Below, one piece after another: positions 50,900 to 63,076 of a stretch of DNA of 64,000 nt; the first letter of the stretch is position 1, and the number at the start of each line of letters is the position of its first letter. The position numbers and the translations under genes are program-made. Source of the DNA: Ophiocordyceps camponoti-saundersi (nom. inval.) (lineage: Eukaryota > Ascomycota > Sordariomycetes > Hypocreales > Ophiocordycipitaceae); the NCBI GenBank assembly GCA_003339415.1, contig PDHQ01000006.1, positions 124,001 to 188,000 on the forward strand, in the 5' to 3' direction. Under the pieces are notes generated by a model, which ran no database searches, was not told the DNA's origin, and worked only from the letters and a program-made list of their open reading frames with translations.

Positions 50900-52361
50900 C
50901 ATGATATATATATCATATATACACATCATATACTCTCCTATTCATAAACTCTACTCTACACACCTCCTTCTCCTCCTCTTCCCCAACCACTGACGACAAC
51001 CATGTACACGATGGTTCGAAAAAAGCGTCTGCTGGAGCATCATGCTCATGCTCACGTCCGTCGCCTCCAACGCCGCCGGCCTAATCGTCATCCGCGCCAT
51101 CCTCGGCGCCTTCGAAGCCCCCGTCGTACAGGGCTTCTCCCTCATCACCGCCATGTGGTTCAAGCGCAGCGAGCAACCGGTCCGGCTCGCCATCTGGTAT
51201 CTCGGCAACACGACGGCCGGGGCTGTCGGCGCCTTGACGGCGTACGCCATCGGTCACATCGACGGCATCGCCACCTGGAAGGTGAGATAATCGCAAGCTC
51301 GTCAAGTCGTTGATCACTGAAGCTATCTGTGTAAGTACTTACATATATAAACTACAGGCCGTCTTCTTAATCTTCGGAGCCGCCACCGCTACCTGGTCCG
51401 TCGGTCTCTTCTGGCTTCTCCCCGACGTGCCCATGTCCGCCTGGTTTCTCTCCCCTCAAGACCGGGTCAAGGCCGTGATCCGGGTCAAGGAGAACATGAC
51501 GGGGATCAAGAGCGACAAGTACAAGTGGCATCAGTGCCGCGAGGCTCTTCTCGAAGTCAAGACTTGGACTCTCGTCCTCATCATCGTAACCGCGCACATC
51601 CCCAACGGCGGTCTGCTGAGCGTACGTAATTCTCCTTTCCCCCCAAAAGTCTCCCACCTCCTTTCCCCTCTTCCAGAGCTAACAAGGAAGCGCAGTTTGG
51701 CTCCATCGTGCTCGAGGGCTTGGGTTTCGACCGTCTTCGGACTCTCCTCCTTCAGAGCGCCGTCTATCTCGTTCAGCTGGTGCTGCTTTTCTTCAGCGCA
51801 ATGATCAGCAGCCGGTACAAGAACATGCGAACGCCAGTCATAATCTTCAACCTCGCTCTATCCACCGTCGGCAGCGCTCTCGTACGACAGCTTCCCCCGT
51901 CGCAGAAATGGGCTCGCTATGCCGGCTTCTGCCTCACGATTGCCTACAGCGCAAACTCTCCCATCATCTTCTCCATCATCTCGGCCAACACCGCCGGCTT
52001 CAGCAAGAAGATGACGATCAATGCCATGGTGAGTTTTCTCGGGATATCCCGGGGTCTGCTGCGGTTTCTTTTCTCACATTAGCATCTCAAGGCCATCATG
52101 GCCTACGCAGCAGGCAACATCATCGGCCCTCAACTCTTTATAGGATCCGAGGCTCCGGCATACACGTCGGGCTTCCTGGCCATCATGGCCTGCTTTGGCA
52201 TCTGCATACTTTTATGCATCGCCTTACGATTCCAGCTGTGGCATGAGAACCGACGACGAGATCGGGTGCAGAGGCTCAACGGCCGCGAGGTTGGAAATGA
52301 CGGTCTGAACTTGTTTGACAAGACGGACCAGGAGATGATTGATTTCAGATATGTTTACTAG
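50402..52361 (+). CDS. Allantoate permease (Dal5)-family MFS transporter
   Basis: Six exons: 50402-50565, 50638-50856, 51026-51281, 51358-51621, 51696-52028 and 52083-52361, all in phase, 504 aa (usual for the family). Donors are GTGACA, GTGAGT, GTGAGA, GTACGT and GTGAGT. For the last intron, acceptor 52082 is chosen; 52091 is an in-phase alternative. Twelve membrane segments are expected: LMPIMAVTYMFHFLDKSALG, GVYYAGYLLSVYPLG, LIVIRAILGAFEAPVVQG (family motif with R and E), FSLITAMWF, VFLIFGAATATWSVGLFWLLP, AIMAYAAGNIIGPQLF. Dal5 relatives import anionic carboxylates such as allantoate, ureidosuccinate, nicotinate or tartrate. The nearby quinolinate phosphoribosyltransferase invites the idea of a nicotinate-type substrate, but this is speculation. 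Confidence 0.88.
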
Positions 52362-53086
52362 CGTTTGTCTATGACCAGCAGCTTGTTCGGTCGTCTGACG
52401 CTGGGGTAAGCGGCAGCGGAAATAAGTCCCGGGCTCTCGTTGCCAGGCTTGCCGCCTTTTTTCAAAACGCCCGTCTTTCTAAGAGGTCATGAGAGAAAGA
52501 GAAGGCTTGTGAGGAGTATTGTTTCCTCTTGTAACGAGCTTCATCCTTTGAGTGTATAATTCAACCTGAATCCGATTGGTTTTTTCGGAGCAATTAAGTC
52601 TTTACTTCTTCAAGGGCCAGGTTAATACGGTGTAGGCATCCGTAGATACCAATGTATTAACACACTCCCCTTCTCAGCAGACAATACGGACCGAGTTGAG
52701 CCTACCATACTTACCGAGTCTCCTAAAGCCTTGCATCACGACAATATGTTCCGTGAACACAGCTAAATTCCCATCCCCTCAAAATGCTATATATATATAC
52801 TAAATCACCCAGTCAAGCAAGAGAAACAGCCTCACTAACTCATCGTCGTCAACCCTTCATCTCGTCGTCATCATCATCTCGCTCATCCCCATCAAAGTTC
52901 TGCCTGAGGCACACAAAAACCAAATGACATCATCCTCCCTCACCTCACCTCACCTCACCACAAGCCCACATCGAATCAAAAACCACTCCCTTCAAACCCT
53001 CCCCTCCAACAAGCAAATCCAAAGCTTCCCTCCCTCAAAATCCTTCTTCTCTCTCTCCAATCCTCATTCCACAACCCCCAAAAAAA
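52362..53086. other. Intergenic region
   Basis: 725 bp between two plus-strand genes with an ATATATATATAC tract near 52788-52800 and a CA/CT-rich leader (CTCACCTCACCTCACC) before the next start. An ATG at 52924 opens a short frame; it is not accepted. Confidence 0.6.
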
Positions 53087-54056
53087 ATGGCAGCCAAAGC
53101 AGCTAATAAAGCTCATCTCCTCCCGCCAAGCTGGAAGACCCAAGTCAGCCAATGGCTAAGCGAAGACACGCCAACCCTAGATTACGCAGGCTACGTCGTA
53201 GGCGACGCGCCCCGAACCGCGACCCTATGGGCCAAGTCGCGCGGCATACTAGCAGGGAGGCCCTTCGTCGACGAGATCTTCCTACAATGCGGCTGCGGCG
53301 AAACCCAGATCGAGTGGAACTTCGAAGAGGGCGCCCTCCTCCCTTACGAGGGGGGCAAACCTCTGGCCGTCGCCACCATCCGCGGTCCGGCTAGGTGTCT
53401 GCTTCTGGCCGAGCGCATAGCCCTCAATACCCTGGCCCGCTGCTCGGGCATCGCCACCGCAAGCTACGAGATGGTCTCCCGCCTCCGTCGGGAAGGGTAC
53501 CCGGGTCTGCTGGCGGGGACCCGCAAGACGACGCCGGGCTTCCGCCTCGTCGAGAAGTACGGCATGCTCGTGGGCGGCGCCGACGCTCATCGCATGGACC
53601 TCAGCGCAATGGTCATGCTCAAGGATAACCACGTCTGGAGCCGGGGCAGCATCGCCGACGCCGTCGCTGCCGCAAAGTCCGTCGCCGGCTTCTCCCTGAA
53701 GATAGAGGTAGAGGTTCAGTCCGAGGCAGAGGCCGACGAGGCCATCGAGGCCGGCGCCGACGTCGTCATGCTCGACAACTTTACCCCCGACGGCGTACGC
53801 GTCGCCGCCGCCAGCCTCAAGGATCGCTGGCGCGGCAAACGCCATTTCCTCCTCGAGGTCTCGGGCGGTTTGCGCGCCGACAACGTGGCGCCATATGCCT
53901 GTAGTGGTACGTGTCATCATTATGCTGGTCATTACTTTCCTTCCTACCTACTAACTACCTACTCACCTCGCTCCATCAGGCGTCGATATCATCTCCACAA
54001 GCAGCATCCATCAAGGCGTTCCGCACGTAGACTTCTCAATGAAAATCCAACACTAG
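53087..54056 (+). CDS. bna6: Quinolinate phosphoribosyltransferase (decarboxylating)
   Basis: Two exons: 53087-53906 and 53980-54056, intron 53907-53979 (GTACGT...CCATCAG, branch CTAAC), 298 aa. The family motif is present: [20 protein letters not shown] and [20 protein letters not shown] (Arg, Lys, His residues of the active site), then [20 protein letters not shown] and VVMLDNFTP. Exon 2 completes the barrel with [20 protein letters not shown]. The enzyme turns quinolinate and PRPP into nicotinate mononucleotide in de novo NAD synthesis. It is likely a homohexamer in the cytosol or nucleus. Its 3' end is 115 bp from the 3' end of the copper amine oxidase gene. Confidence 0.95.
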
Positions 54057-54171
54057 GCCCCAGGTTGTCTCATCGCGGCCGTTACCTTGCGACCTGAATC
54101 ATGTGACGACGAGGAAAAGCTCTTTCTAGACATATAGAGTCATGGCCTTCTACGGATACAAATTCCTAGAT

Positions 54172-56533
54172 TCACACGTGGGCTCCCGCCTGCTTGGCTT
54201 CCACGCCCCTGCCAGACCCTTGCCGGTGGCTCAGGGCATTCTCCTGCACGACTACTCCATGCCTGTCCTTGTCCCCGTTGGCCGGGCGATCGCAGCAGGA
54301 GACCAAGACGCTAGATTCGTTGCGCGTCGACGGCACGTTGAGCGCCGGGTTCTTCGTGAAGAAGTCGGCCGGGCGGAGGTGAAGTTGATATGTCTCTACT
54401 GGCCTGATTGAGCAGACAGACACCATCGTCAGCATGCGATAACGGAAGAGACCAGCGAGCTCTTACATGACCGGCCAGTCCTCGACGCGCGGATTGTGCG
54501 TCAGGCCGTAGACGGACCACACGACGGGGCTGCTACTGCCGTCACCGTCGATAAAGCGGTCACCTCGACGGACCATGGCCTCGACGCCACCGCTCTCGCC
54601 TTGGCTCTGGTTTGTGAACTCGCCGGCGGGCCAGAACTCGCCGTCGCGAAAGCCGGTGACCCAGGCGTCGTGGCGGGCAAAGGGTGCACGCCGCGCATGC
54701 ACGCCGTCTTCGGCCGCCAGCAACAACTGCGTGGCCGGGGCGACGAGCCGGTAGCCGACCGGGTTGCCCGAGATCTCGTTCTTCTTGACGGTGTTTTCAA
54801 GCTTCAGCGTACGGTTGAGCCGAGGTTCCTTATCGACCCATCTGGCGGCAGTAATGATTTCTCGCGATACCGAGTACGCATTGCCGGCCGGATTCTTGTC
54901 AGGGTCGAGCTCGACAGTGCGGCTCTCCTCGATGACGACGCACGTGTCGCCTGGACGATACGAGTCGATGGCCGGGTCGATTCTGGCACAAAATATGTGC
55001 TGGTGGTTCTGCGCCAGTACGCCGGGCGACACGACATTGCCGTAATCGCTGCGCTTTCCCTCGTCGATGGCTACGACGCTGACGATGCCGGTGGCGCGCG
55101 TCTCGAGCGTTACGCCGCCGGCCAGGTCCAGCTTATAAGCGAAGACGTACTCGTAGTTGGCCAGTGTGCAGATGAACTGGACAACCAGCTCGCGGGAGCG
55201 GACGACGACGGCACGACCGGTCCGGAAGTTGGTGTGCTTCCAGAGCACGCCGGCGTCCTCCTCGTGAAGGCAGACGACGCCCGGGGCGCGCATCGGGAAG
55301 CCTTGGGGCTTCACCTGGAACACATCCATGTAGTGGATGGCACCCAGACAGTCACAGCCGAGCTGCAGATTGTTGGCTGCCCTTCCGACGCCGCCGTCGC
55401 CAAAGTCGAAGGCTTGCTTGCGAGTGTAGGGCTCTCTCGGGTCAGCATAGGGGACGGTCAGCTCGCTGAAGCTCAAGCGATAGGCAACGGGACGGTTTTG
55501 ATAGCATAGGTCGTGGATGACGGCTCCTTCGCGGGGGTTGAAGGAGACGCGGAATCTCCAACTCATCCACTCGACGAGGCCGTCGGCATGTGCGGTAAAC
55601 GAAGGGCCCGAGGGCTGTACCACGTTGAGCGGCTTGAGGTCTTTGCGCAGAGGCTCGTCGAGGAGCTCAGGCACGTAGTCGGCAGCTCGCGACTCGTCAA
55701 AGAGTCTGATGGGCGAACTGGGTGGCGACGGGGGGGCGAAGTCGTCACCAACGCCGCCCGTGGGAAGCCGGTCTACGCGGATTACCTTCTTGTTCACCCA
55801 GTCAACAATGGGGATGACGGGCACGGGGTGGGCGTAGTGGTTGGCGTCATTGTTGCCGTGGGAGGCGTTCATGGCGAAGACCAGGCCTTGCATGTAGCGC
55901 GGGTTGCGCTCTGTTGTGCCGCCATATGGCCAAGGGTCGACGACGACGCGGAAGCCATCGGGGAGAGAGAAGCTGGCCATGGCCTCTTTGAAGACGGGTG
56001 AGTTGAGGATGATACTCTCGCATTGTTCGAACTCGGATCTGAGGGAGGTGTATGTAAGTTTGTGTGTGATAAGATTGTATGTATGTACATGGTTATGGGA
56101 AAGAGAGTGAATGCGCTTATGAGAGAGGCGGAAGTGAGAGAGAGGAAGAGATGGATGAAAAGACGCACGGGCAAAAGGACGGATACGCCTCCTTCTCGTC
56201 GGCCGTACGGCGGCTGACAATCTCGCCAGTCTCGACATCAAGGACTACACATGTAAAGACGCAGCGACTCGGCTCAAGCACATCAAACTCGACACGAGCA
56301 CGACGCCGCGGACGGGCCGTATCATCGTTCAAGGAGCCGGCGTGTTCAGCCTCGAGGAAGGGAATCATCTCAGCCTTGGGAGGCTCCTGGAGATAGAGCG
56401 TGCGGAAGAAGAAGAAGGCATCGTCGGGTCCGCGAAGCTTCATCACGGCCTCGCGAACCCGAGAAAACTCGGCCTCTGTCAGCGGCGCCAGCGGGTGTGG
56501 ACGAGGGACGTCATTGAGGCGTTTACTGTCCAT
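54172..56533 (-). CDS. Copper amine oxidase (primary amine oxidase)
   Basis: Three exons: 56169-56533, 54467-56038 and 54172-54403; introns 56039-56168 (GTGCGT...CCCTCAG) and 54404-54466 (GTAAGA...AATCAG), 722 aa. The ATG at 56533 starts MDSKRLNDVPRPHPLAPLT, typical of fungal members. The catalytic centre is complete: TPQ precursor Y417 in TLANYEYVFA, catalytic base D333 in AFDFGDGG, and copper ligands H467 and H469 (AQNHQHIF) and H578 (RHDAWVTGF). GCDCLG is also conserved. The last exon supplies PVETYQLHLRPADFFTKNPA, the usual C-terminal part. The enzyme oxidises primary amines to aldehyde, ammonia and hydrogen peroxide. No SKL-type peroxisomal signal is seen (ends AHV). Confidence 0.93.
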
Positions 56534-58884
56534 GGCAGCGATGATAGAAGCCAGTGAGGGCGACGGATGGGAAGATGCACGTTGAACGTTGGTCGAAGCG
56601 AGGGAGAAGTAAGGCAATTCAGTGAGAGGTGGGGGAAGAGGACGGATATTAGGTATGTTGAACCTCTGAGTGTGTGTGTGTCATCATGCTACACTGCAAT
56701 TGCCTACTAACCTATCGGTTCCTTCCTCGATCATACCTAATCGCCGAGGAGATGATTACTGAGAGGGGAGGTGTGAGGGGAGGCATCGGGTTGGCACCTT
56801 CTTATCTTTATACCACCTAGGGTAGGTAGGCAGGTACCTAGGTAGCCGGGTTGGAAGAGGGTATTTATGCAGCCAAACAAGAGTGTAGGCTAGCTTTATC
56901 AGGTAAGATGAATCGGTTGTTGTTGTGCAGCTTGCCGTTGATGAATCTGGCCTCTCTAACAAACAATCCGACGCGGGGTCTTGAGAAATCGTTAGTCGAA
57001 AGCGATTGGCTATGTTGGCATTAAGCATTGTAGCCGGAGATGACGACATGCAAAGTAGTAGTAAGTGTAGGGACCAACAGATACATACATGTACATACAT
57101 GAGTGCATTATATTGGAGAAGAAGACTCAGTCGCACGATGGATTCAAAAACGCACACAACTAGCGAATGTGTGTCTCCGCCAGCAGCAAACAGAGATAAA
57201 AACGGCTCATCAATGGCTACCTATCCGTGTCTAGTCCGTACCTACCTTTCAATTGCTACTGACAGCCTGACAGGACAGGTTTCCATCCGCCCTTCCGCCG
57301 AGGGCCGTCGGGAAGACGCATCTCACGTGAACAGGATAAGCCGGCTTCAAGAGAGAAGACGAGGGGGGAATTGATTTTCCTGGGGGCCAGAGAAGCCGGG
57401 GAAGATGTAAAGTAAATTGCAGTAGGTACTTATGTACGTTACATACAGAGTAAGGTTGTATGTCTGTCTGTCTGTCTGTGCTTCTATTGACTGATAGCAA
57501 TTAAGCTCTTTTTCCATCGCTTGTCGAGCTTATTCGTTGCTTGCCCAAGGTTACGGGTATGCCGTATAGCTTCGGCCGAGAGATGGCTTGGGGGCCGCCC
57601 CCCCACAACAACAAAGTCAATAAATAGATGGACGGATGAATCGACATTTATAGATGATAGCTGAGTTCTAAAATTAGACATGAAAACCAAAGAGGAACGG
57701 AAGAAAAACATAGAACATGACGAGGTTCATGCGATCAAAGGGTCTACGGATATTATGAATGTGCATATCACCTGTGGACAAACAGACTTACATTGTACAT
57801 ACATTTTTTATACATAGTACATACATACACACAAGACCCGACCCGAACTGAGCCGGATGACGTCTTCATAGCCTCGGAACCTTGAAGAACATATGTACAT
57901 ACATTCACAAAACCCACACACCCCGGCCTTCCTACGCACAAGTATGTATGTATAATTTACTTTAAAACACACGCTTGTGCGATCGACGTCATCTTCAAAA
58001 AGAATACATTCATACACTCGACCTCTCCTTTCTTCTCCCCCCTTCGTTGCCCTCGCATGGCATGTTTTGTTGCTCCCATTCCTGTGGTTGGTAGAGGGTA
58101 AGTCAAGTCAAGCCAGTTCAAGTCAAGTCACGAGTGTAGCGGGCACCTCGCATGATATGCGTATTTCGCGGGGGGCTGATGTACGGTATACTTACTTACA
58201 TGCACGTCTCCCCCTGCAGTTTCGCGTCAGCCTTTTTTTTTCCTTCCTTCCTTCTTCCTCGCTCTATTAATTTTCCTCTTCCCTTGGAGCTCCTCCTTCA
58301 GCCGGGCGTCATCGTCGTCGTCGTCGTCATCACCATCAGAATCATACTAATCATCATCGTGGTCATCATCCTTTTTCCTTCCAATTCCTTCTCTTCTTTA
58401 CCTACGAAGCTTTTCTCGTCCGCTTCCTCACGTCTTTCGACGCGTTCTTAATCTACATACATACTACCCGAATCGGCCGTCCACCTCGTATCACCTCCTC
58501 TCTTCTCCCGAATTCGTCCCTACCAAGCGAAGCCGACCTTTATTAAAAACACGCAAACCTTGCCGGAAGCTCAGCTCCCTTGTCGAAGAAAGCCTGTTTT
58601 ATACCTCTTCCTCTTCTCCTCTCTACTCCTTGAACTCTTCAGAATTTCCTATTCAGGGTTCTACTTTCAAAAATCCTGCATAAATCTCTCTCCGTCTCCG
58701 CTGTTTTTTCCTAGAGGGCGCTCTTCATCTCATCTTTCTTTCCCCCCCCCCTTGATTACCCGGACGACGAATCCTTCGATGCTCGACAGTTAGAAGGCCA
58801 CGGTCGTCGAGCCGACGCTACAGTTGCGAAAGGGGAGGGGGGAGTTTTTTTTTTCTTGTTTCTTTTTGTCCCCTTTTCGCCGCC
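56534..58884. other. Divergent intergenic region, 2.35 kb
   Basis: Lies between the amine oxidase and the GT32 gene. It contains TACCTACC, GTCT and TACATACA microsatellites, several TGTACATA octamers (for example 57794-57801 and 57894-57901), a GTCAAGTCAAG-type repeat near 58095-58130, and a long CT-rich leader before the GT32 start, with a short upstream frame at 58779. No gene is supported. Confidence 0.6.
58779..58793 (+). promoter_or_regulatory. Short upstream open reading frame before the GT32 gene
   Basis: ATG CTC GAC AGT TAG, four codons and a stop, about 90 nt before the main ATG. If it is in the mRNA leader it could lower translation. The transcription start is unknown. Confidence 0.35.
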
Positions 58885-60127
58885 ATGATCAACTCACGTC
58901 GCGCCTTGGCCGTTGCCGCAGCCATCGTCACCTTCATCTTTCTCCTCTCCCGCGATCACTCGGCGCCCGCGTTGACGGCAACGGATCGACCGTCCTCGTC
59001 CGGCTCGGGCCTCGCCGCCGCCGCCGCCGCAGCAGCAGCAGCAAGTCGTGGCGCCGGCTTGTGGTCCAGCGGCGGGCGGCACCAGCGGCAGCAGAAGCCG
59101 CTGCAGCGACCAATGGCCGACACGTCGCACATGACGACCCAAGACAAGCTCGCCTACGCTTACCCCTACGATCTCACCGAAAAGTTCCCCGCCTACGTGT
59201 GGCAGACGTGGAAGTTTACGCCTGCCGACGAAGGCTTCGACTTCCGCGACCAAGAGGCGTCGTGGACGATACAACATCCGGGCTTCGTTCACGAGGTCAT
59301 CACCGACGCCGTAGCCGAAAGCTACCTGGATCTGCTATACGCGTCCATTCCCGAGGTGCTCGAGGCGTACCGGGCCCTGCCGCTGCCGGTCCTCAAAGCC
59401 GACTTCTTCCGCTATCTCATCCTGCTGGCCCGCGGCGGCATCTACTCCGACATTGACACGTACGCGCTCAAGAGCGCCATCGACTGGATCCCCGATTCGA
59501 TACCGCGCGACTCCTTTGGCCTCGTCGTCGGCATCGAAGCCGACCCGGACCGTCCGGACTGGAAAGACTGGTACAGCCGACGGATCCAGTTCTGCCAGTG
59601 GACCATACAGAGCAAACGCGGCCACCCGGTGCTGCGCGAGATTGTGTCGCGCATCACCAACCACACTCTTGCCGTCAAGCGCGCCGGCGGCTGGGCCGGC
59701 TTCTCCGGAAGCAAGGTGATTGAGTTCACCGGGCCGGCCCTCTGGACGGACGTGCTGATGGACTACTTCAACGACGAGCGCTACTTTAACACGGGCGATA
59801 GCAAAGGCCCCGTCAATTGGAAGAGCTTCACCGGCATGGAGACGAGCAGGCGCATTGGCGACGTCGTCGTCTTGCCGATAACGAGCTTCTCGCCCGGAGT
59901 TGAGCAGATGGGGTCCAAGGATATTGAGGATCCGATGGCTTATGTGAAGCACGACTTTGAGGGTTGGTGTTCTTTTCTTCTTTGTCGGTTTGGCTGTTGT
60001 TGCTGACTCTTCTCTCTCTCCATTTACAGGTACTTGGAAGCCAGAGAGCGAGCGTCACATTGGAGAGAAGAAGGAGGAAGAGGTTGTGGTGGCAGCACCG
60101 GCAGCGGCAGCACCGGCGGCGGCCTGA
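58885..60127 (+). CDS. GT32 alpha-1,6-mannosyltransferase, Och1/Hoc1-like
   Basis: Two exons: 58885-59962 and 60030-60127, intron 59963-60029 (GTTGGT...TTTACAG, branch CTGAC), 391 aa. A type II membrane topology is clear: a short N-terminus and one membrane anchor (LAVAAAIVTFIFLLS), then an Ala/Gln-rich stem. The catalytic domain has FPAYVWQTWKFTP, VLKADFFRYLILLARGGIYS followed by the DxD motif DID (about 190-192), and ALWTDVLMDYFN. Och1/Hoc1 relatives extend N-glycan mannan in the Golgi using GDP-mannose and Mn. The C-terminal end is a Lys/Glu and Ala-rich tail encoded by exon 2. Confidence 0.92.
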
Positions 60128-61009
60128 GACAACATTGTCTCTTTCATCATCATCATCATCATCACCTTCTTCTTCTTCCCCAATTAATTTTCTTTGTTTT
60201 CTTGTGGAGATTTTTTATGGCTGTCATGAGCTCGCATCGCATACAGGTACGACTCGAGTCAAGGCGTTGAAAAGGGGGGAAAGGGAGGTCTGGGTGCCTC
60301 TAAGGGGGAGAGGAAAGGGTGTTACACCAAAAAAGGGGGGGGGAGAAGCCTGGGAACGACATCATCTCCGCCACAGACTGGCGCTTGCATGTTGCTGTCG
60401 TTGATGTATGTATGTATATGCATTTTGATTTCCCCTTGCCTGCCTGCTTGGGATTTGCATGCGAGGCGTATGTATGTATATACCTACATATGCATTCGTA
60501 TGTGTGTGTGCGTGTGCGTGTGTACGATGTTGCAGCGTTGATTGTTTATGCTGGATGCAGCATTGTACGGACATGTATCCGTATGCATGTACGGATATGT
60601 CTCCCTAAGAAGGTATGTATGTATGTGCTGCTCGATAACGGTGACGTGCATACATAAATTATGAGTGCGTCCGTACCATGGACGGTGTGCCAATACATGC
60701 AACCAAGGTCATACTGACACAGCCCACTCCCCCCAAGGCCAATAAGCAAAGCAGAGCAAAGGAGAGCAGAGCAAGACGCTGACGATTTGATCATGGCCCT
60801 CGGTTAAAGAACAGGGCCTTTATATCGACATTGACGAATCCTTCCCTACTCCATCTTATATATCCTCTCTTTACCCCGCTCCTCTCCCTCCCTCTCTTGA
60901 ATACTCCATCTAATCTCATCTCTTTCCAGCCCTCCTCGTCTCTGCTACCTTCATCTTCCTTCACCTTGCCTTACCTACACAATCTCGTCACTTTTCCGAG
61001 CCCGGAAAC
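60128..61009. other. Intergenic region
   Basis: 882 bp: TCA array near 60145-60165 just after the GT32 stop, GTATGTATGTAT and GTGTGCGTGTGC tracts (60405-60525), and the CT-rich leader of the acyl-CoA synthetase. No gene seen. Confidence 0.6.
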
Positions 61010-63076
61010 ATGATGCTCCGATCACCTCTCCGGCAAGCGACGTCTCGGTCTCGTCGACTGCTTTCTACGTCCAATCTCAGTTTTCGGCGGGGTCCGAGTC
61101 AAGTATGTCCGCCTGCTGTCTTATACACGTCATCTGAAGCCATCACAAGATCCTTTTCCACCTCCGTCTTTTCTTTTCTGTGCTTAGACGGGTAAAATCA
61201 AGACAGATGAATGACTTACCTCTGTGAAAAAAAATCACCGTCATAGCCACCGCTCTTAAACATGACGATACCAGAACACCTCTCCAGAATCGTATCCTCC
61301 CACGGCTCACGCAAAGCAATCATCACCCGTCGCCGGACCCCATCCCCATCCACCTCTTCCACCTCCCCAATTACAAACAACCATCACGACGAAAGCCTAA
61401 CCTACAACGACCTAGACGCCCTCTCCACCAAGCTAAGCACAAACCTAGGCATCCGCCGAGGCGACAAGGTCGCCGTCTCCCTCGGCAACGGGACCGAATT
61501 CGCGGCCCTGACATACGCCATCTACAAGCTCGGCGCCGTCCTCGTGCCCCTCAACCCGACGCTGGGATTCGAGCAGGTCAAGGCCGGGCTGGAAAAGTTG
61601 GGCGTTAGGGTTCTTGTTATGGGGTTGGTGGTGGATTTGCCGTATAGGCCGTTTAGGGGAAGGGGGAACGCGGCTGTTTTGAGGAGCGTTTGCGAGGAGA
61701 GGCCGGGCGGGTTGGAGAGGTTGGTTTGGGTTGATAATAGGGCTGAGCATGTGGAGGGGACGGTCGAGGAGGGGGATGTGGCGTTTTTGAAGGGGGGGGA
61801 TGATGATTTTGTTGTTTCTTATGAGCGGCTTCTCGTCTCGGACCCGTCATCATCATCGTCATCACCATCATCATCACCATCATCACCACCATCATCACCA
61901 TCACCACCACCACCGTCCCCTCCCCTCTCACCAGACGACATCATCAACATCCAATTCACCTCCGGCACGACCGCAACCCCCAAAGCAGCCCAACTAAGCC
62001 ACCTCTCGATCCTCAACAACGGCTACCTAATAAGCCAAAGGATGGGCCTAACAGCAACCGACACAATCGTCGTCCCGCCCCCTCTATTCCACTGCTTCGG
62101 TTCCGTGCTAGGCTACATGGCCGTCGTCACGGCCGGCGCGACAATCTGTTTCCCCAGCGGGGCTTTCGATCCCCAGGCTTCGCTGCGCATGTGCTTCGAC
62201 TACGATGCCACGGGCTTGTACGGCGTTCCGACCATGTTCATCGCCATGTTGGAGGCTCTCGATCGGATGGAGGGTCTGTCGCGTTGGAGGCCGACGAGGT
62301 TGGAGAAGGGTATCATTTCCGGGAGTAGCGTGCCGGAATCGCTCATGAGGAGAATCCATCAGCGTCTTGGCTTGAGCCGTCTGACTATTTGCTATGGCCA
62401 GACGGAGACGGGTCCGGTCAGTTGCATGACCTGTCCCGACGACCCGCCGGAAAAGCTCCTCACCACCGTCGGACGACCCCTGCCGCACACGGCGGTCAAG
62501 ATCGTCGAGCCGGGGAATCGGTCCGTCGTCGTCCCGGTCGGCACGAGGGGAGAACTGGCCACGTCGGGATACCATCTGATGAAGGGGTATTACGACGACG
62601 ACGTCCGCACGGCAGAGGTTCGCGTCCTCGAACCCCATCCCGACGACGGCGAGCAACCGGATGAGCTCTGGGTCTACTCGGGCGACGAGGCTTCCATGTC
62701 GTCGGACGGATACGTTTCCATCACCGGCCGTATCAAGGACCTCATCATCCGCGCAGGCGAGAACATTAACCCGCTCGAGATCGAAAACTCCATCTGCCAG
62801 ATGCCCGCCGTCCGTGACGTCAGCGTCGTCGGCGTCCCCTGTCCGCGACTCGGCGAGGCCGTCGCCGCGTTTGTCCGCACCGCCCAAGACGGCGACGACG
62901 CTGCTGCCTTGACCCAAGATGCCGTCCGCGATTGGGTCCGCGCCCGACTGTCCAACCACTTGGTGCCCAAATACGTCTTCTTCTGGCCTGACGAGTTTCC
63001 CAAGACGGCCAGCGGCAAGGTTCAGAAGTTCAAGCTGCGCCATGACGCTCAAGAGAGGCTTAAAAAGGACGATTGA
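61010..63076 (+). CDS. Acyl-CoA synthetase (AMP-binding), mitochondrial ACSF2-like
   Basis: Two exons: 61010-61102 and 61247-63076, intron 61103-61246 (GTATGT...GTCATAG), 640 aa. Exon 1 encodes an Arg/Ser-rich leader without acids (MMLRSPLRQATSRSRRLLST), fitting mitochondrial import; it joins in phase to PPLLNMTIPEHLSRIV, a family-typical start. ANL-enzyme motifs are intact: INIQFTSGTTATPKAAQLSH (P-loop, about 267), ICYGQTETGPVS, GYVSITGRIKDLIIRAGENI, and the late Lys in KTASGKVQKFKLR (about 619). An extra Ser/Pro microsatellite insert (about 229-259) sits before the P-loop. The enzyme activates a medium-chain or branched fatty acid to acyl-CoA; chain length is not predictable. Confidence 0.9.

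Noticed and set aside
54496..55509. A 337-codon plus-strand frame opposite the amine oxidase
   Set aside because: Shadow of a GC-rich gene whose catalytic motifs lie on the other strand.
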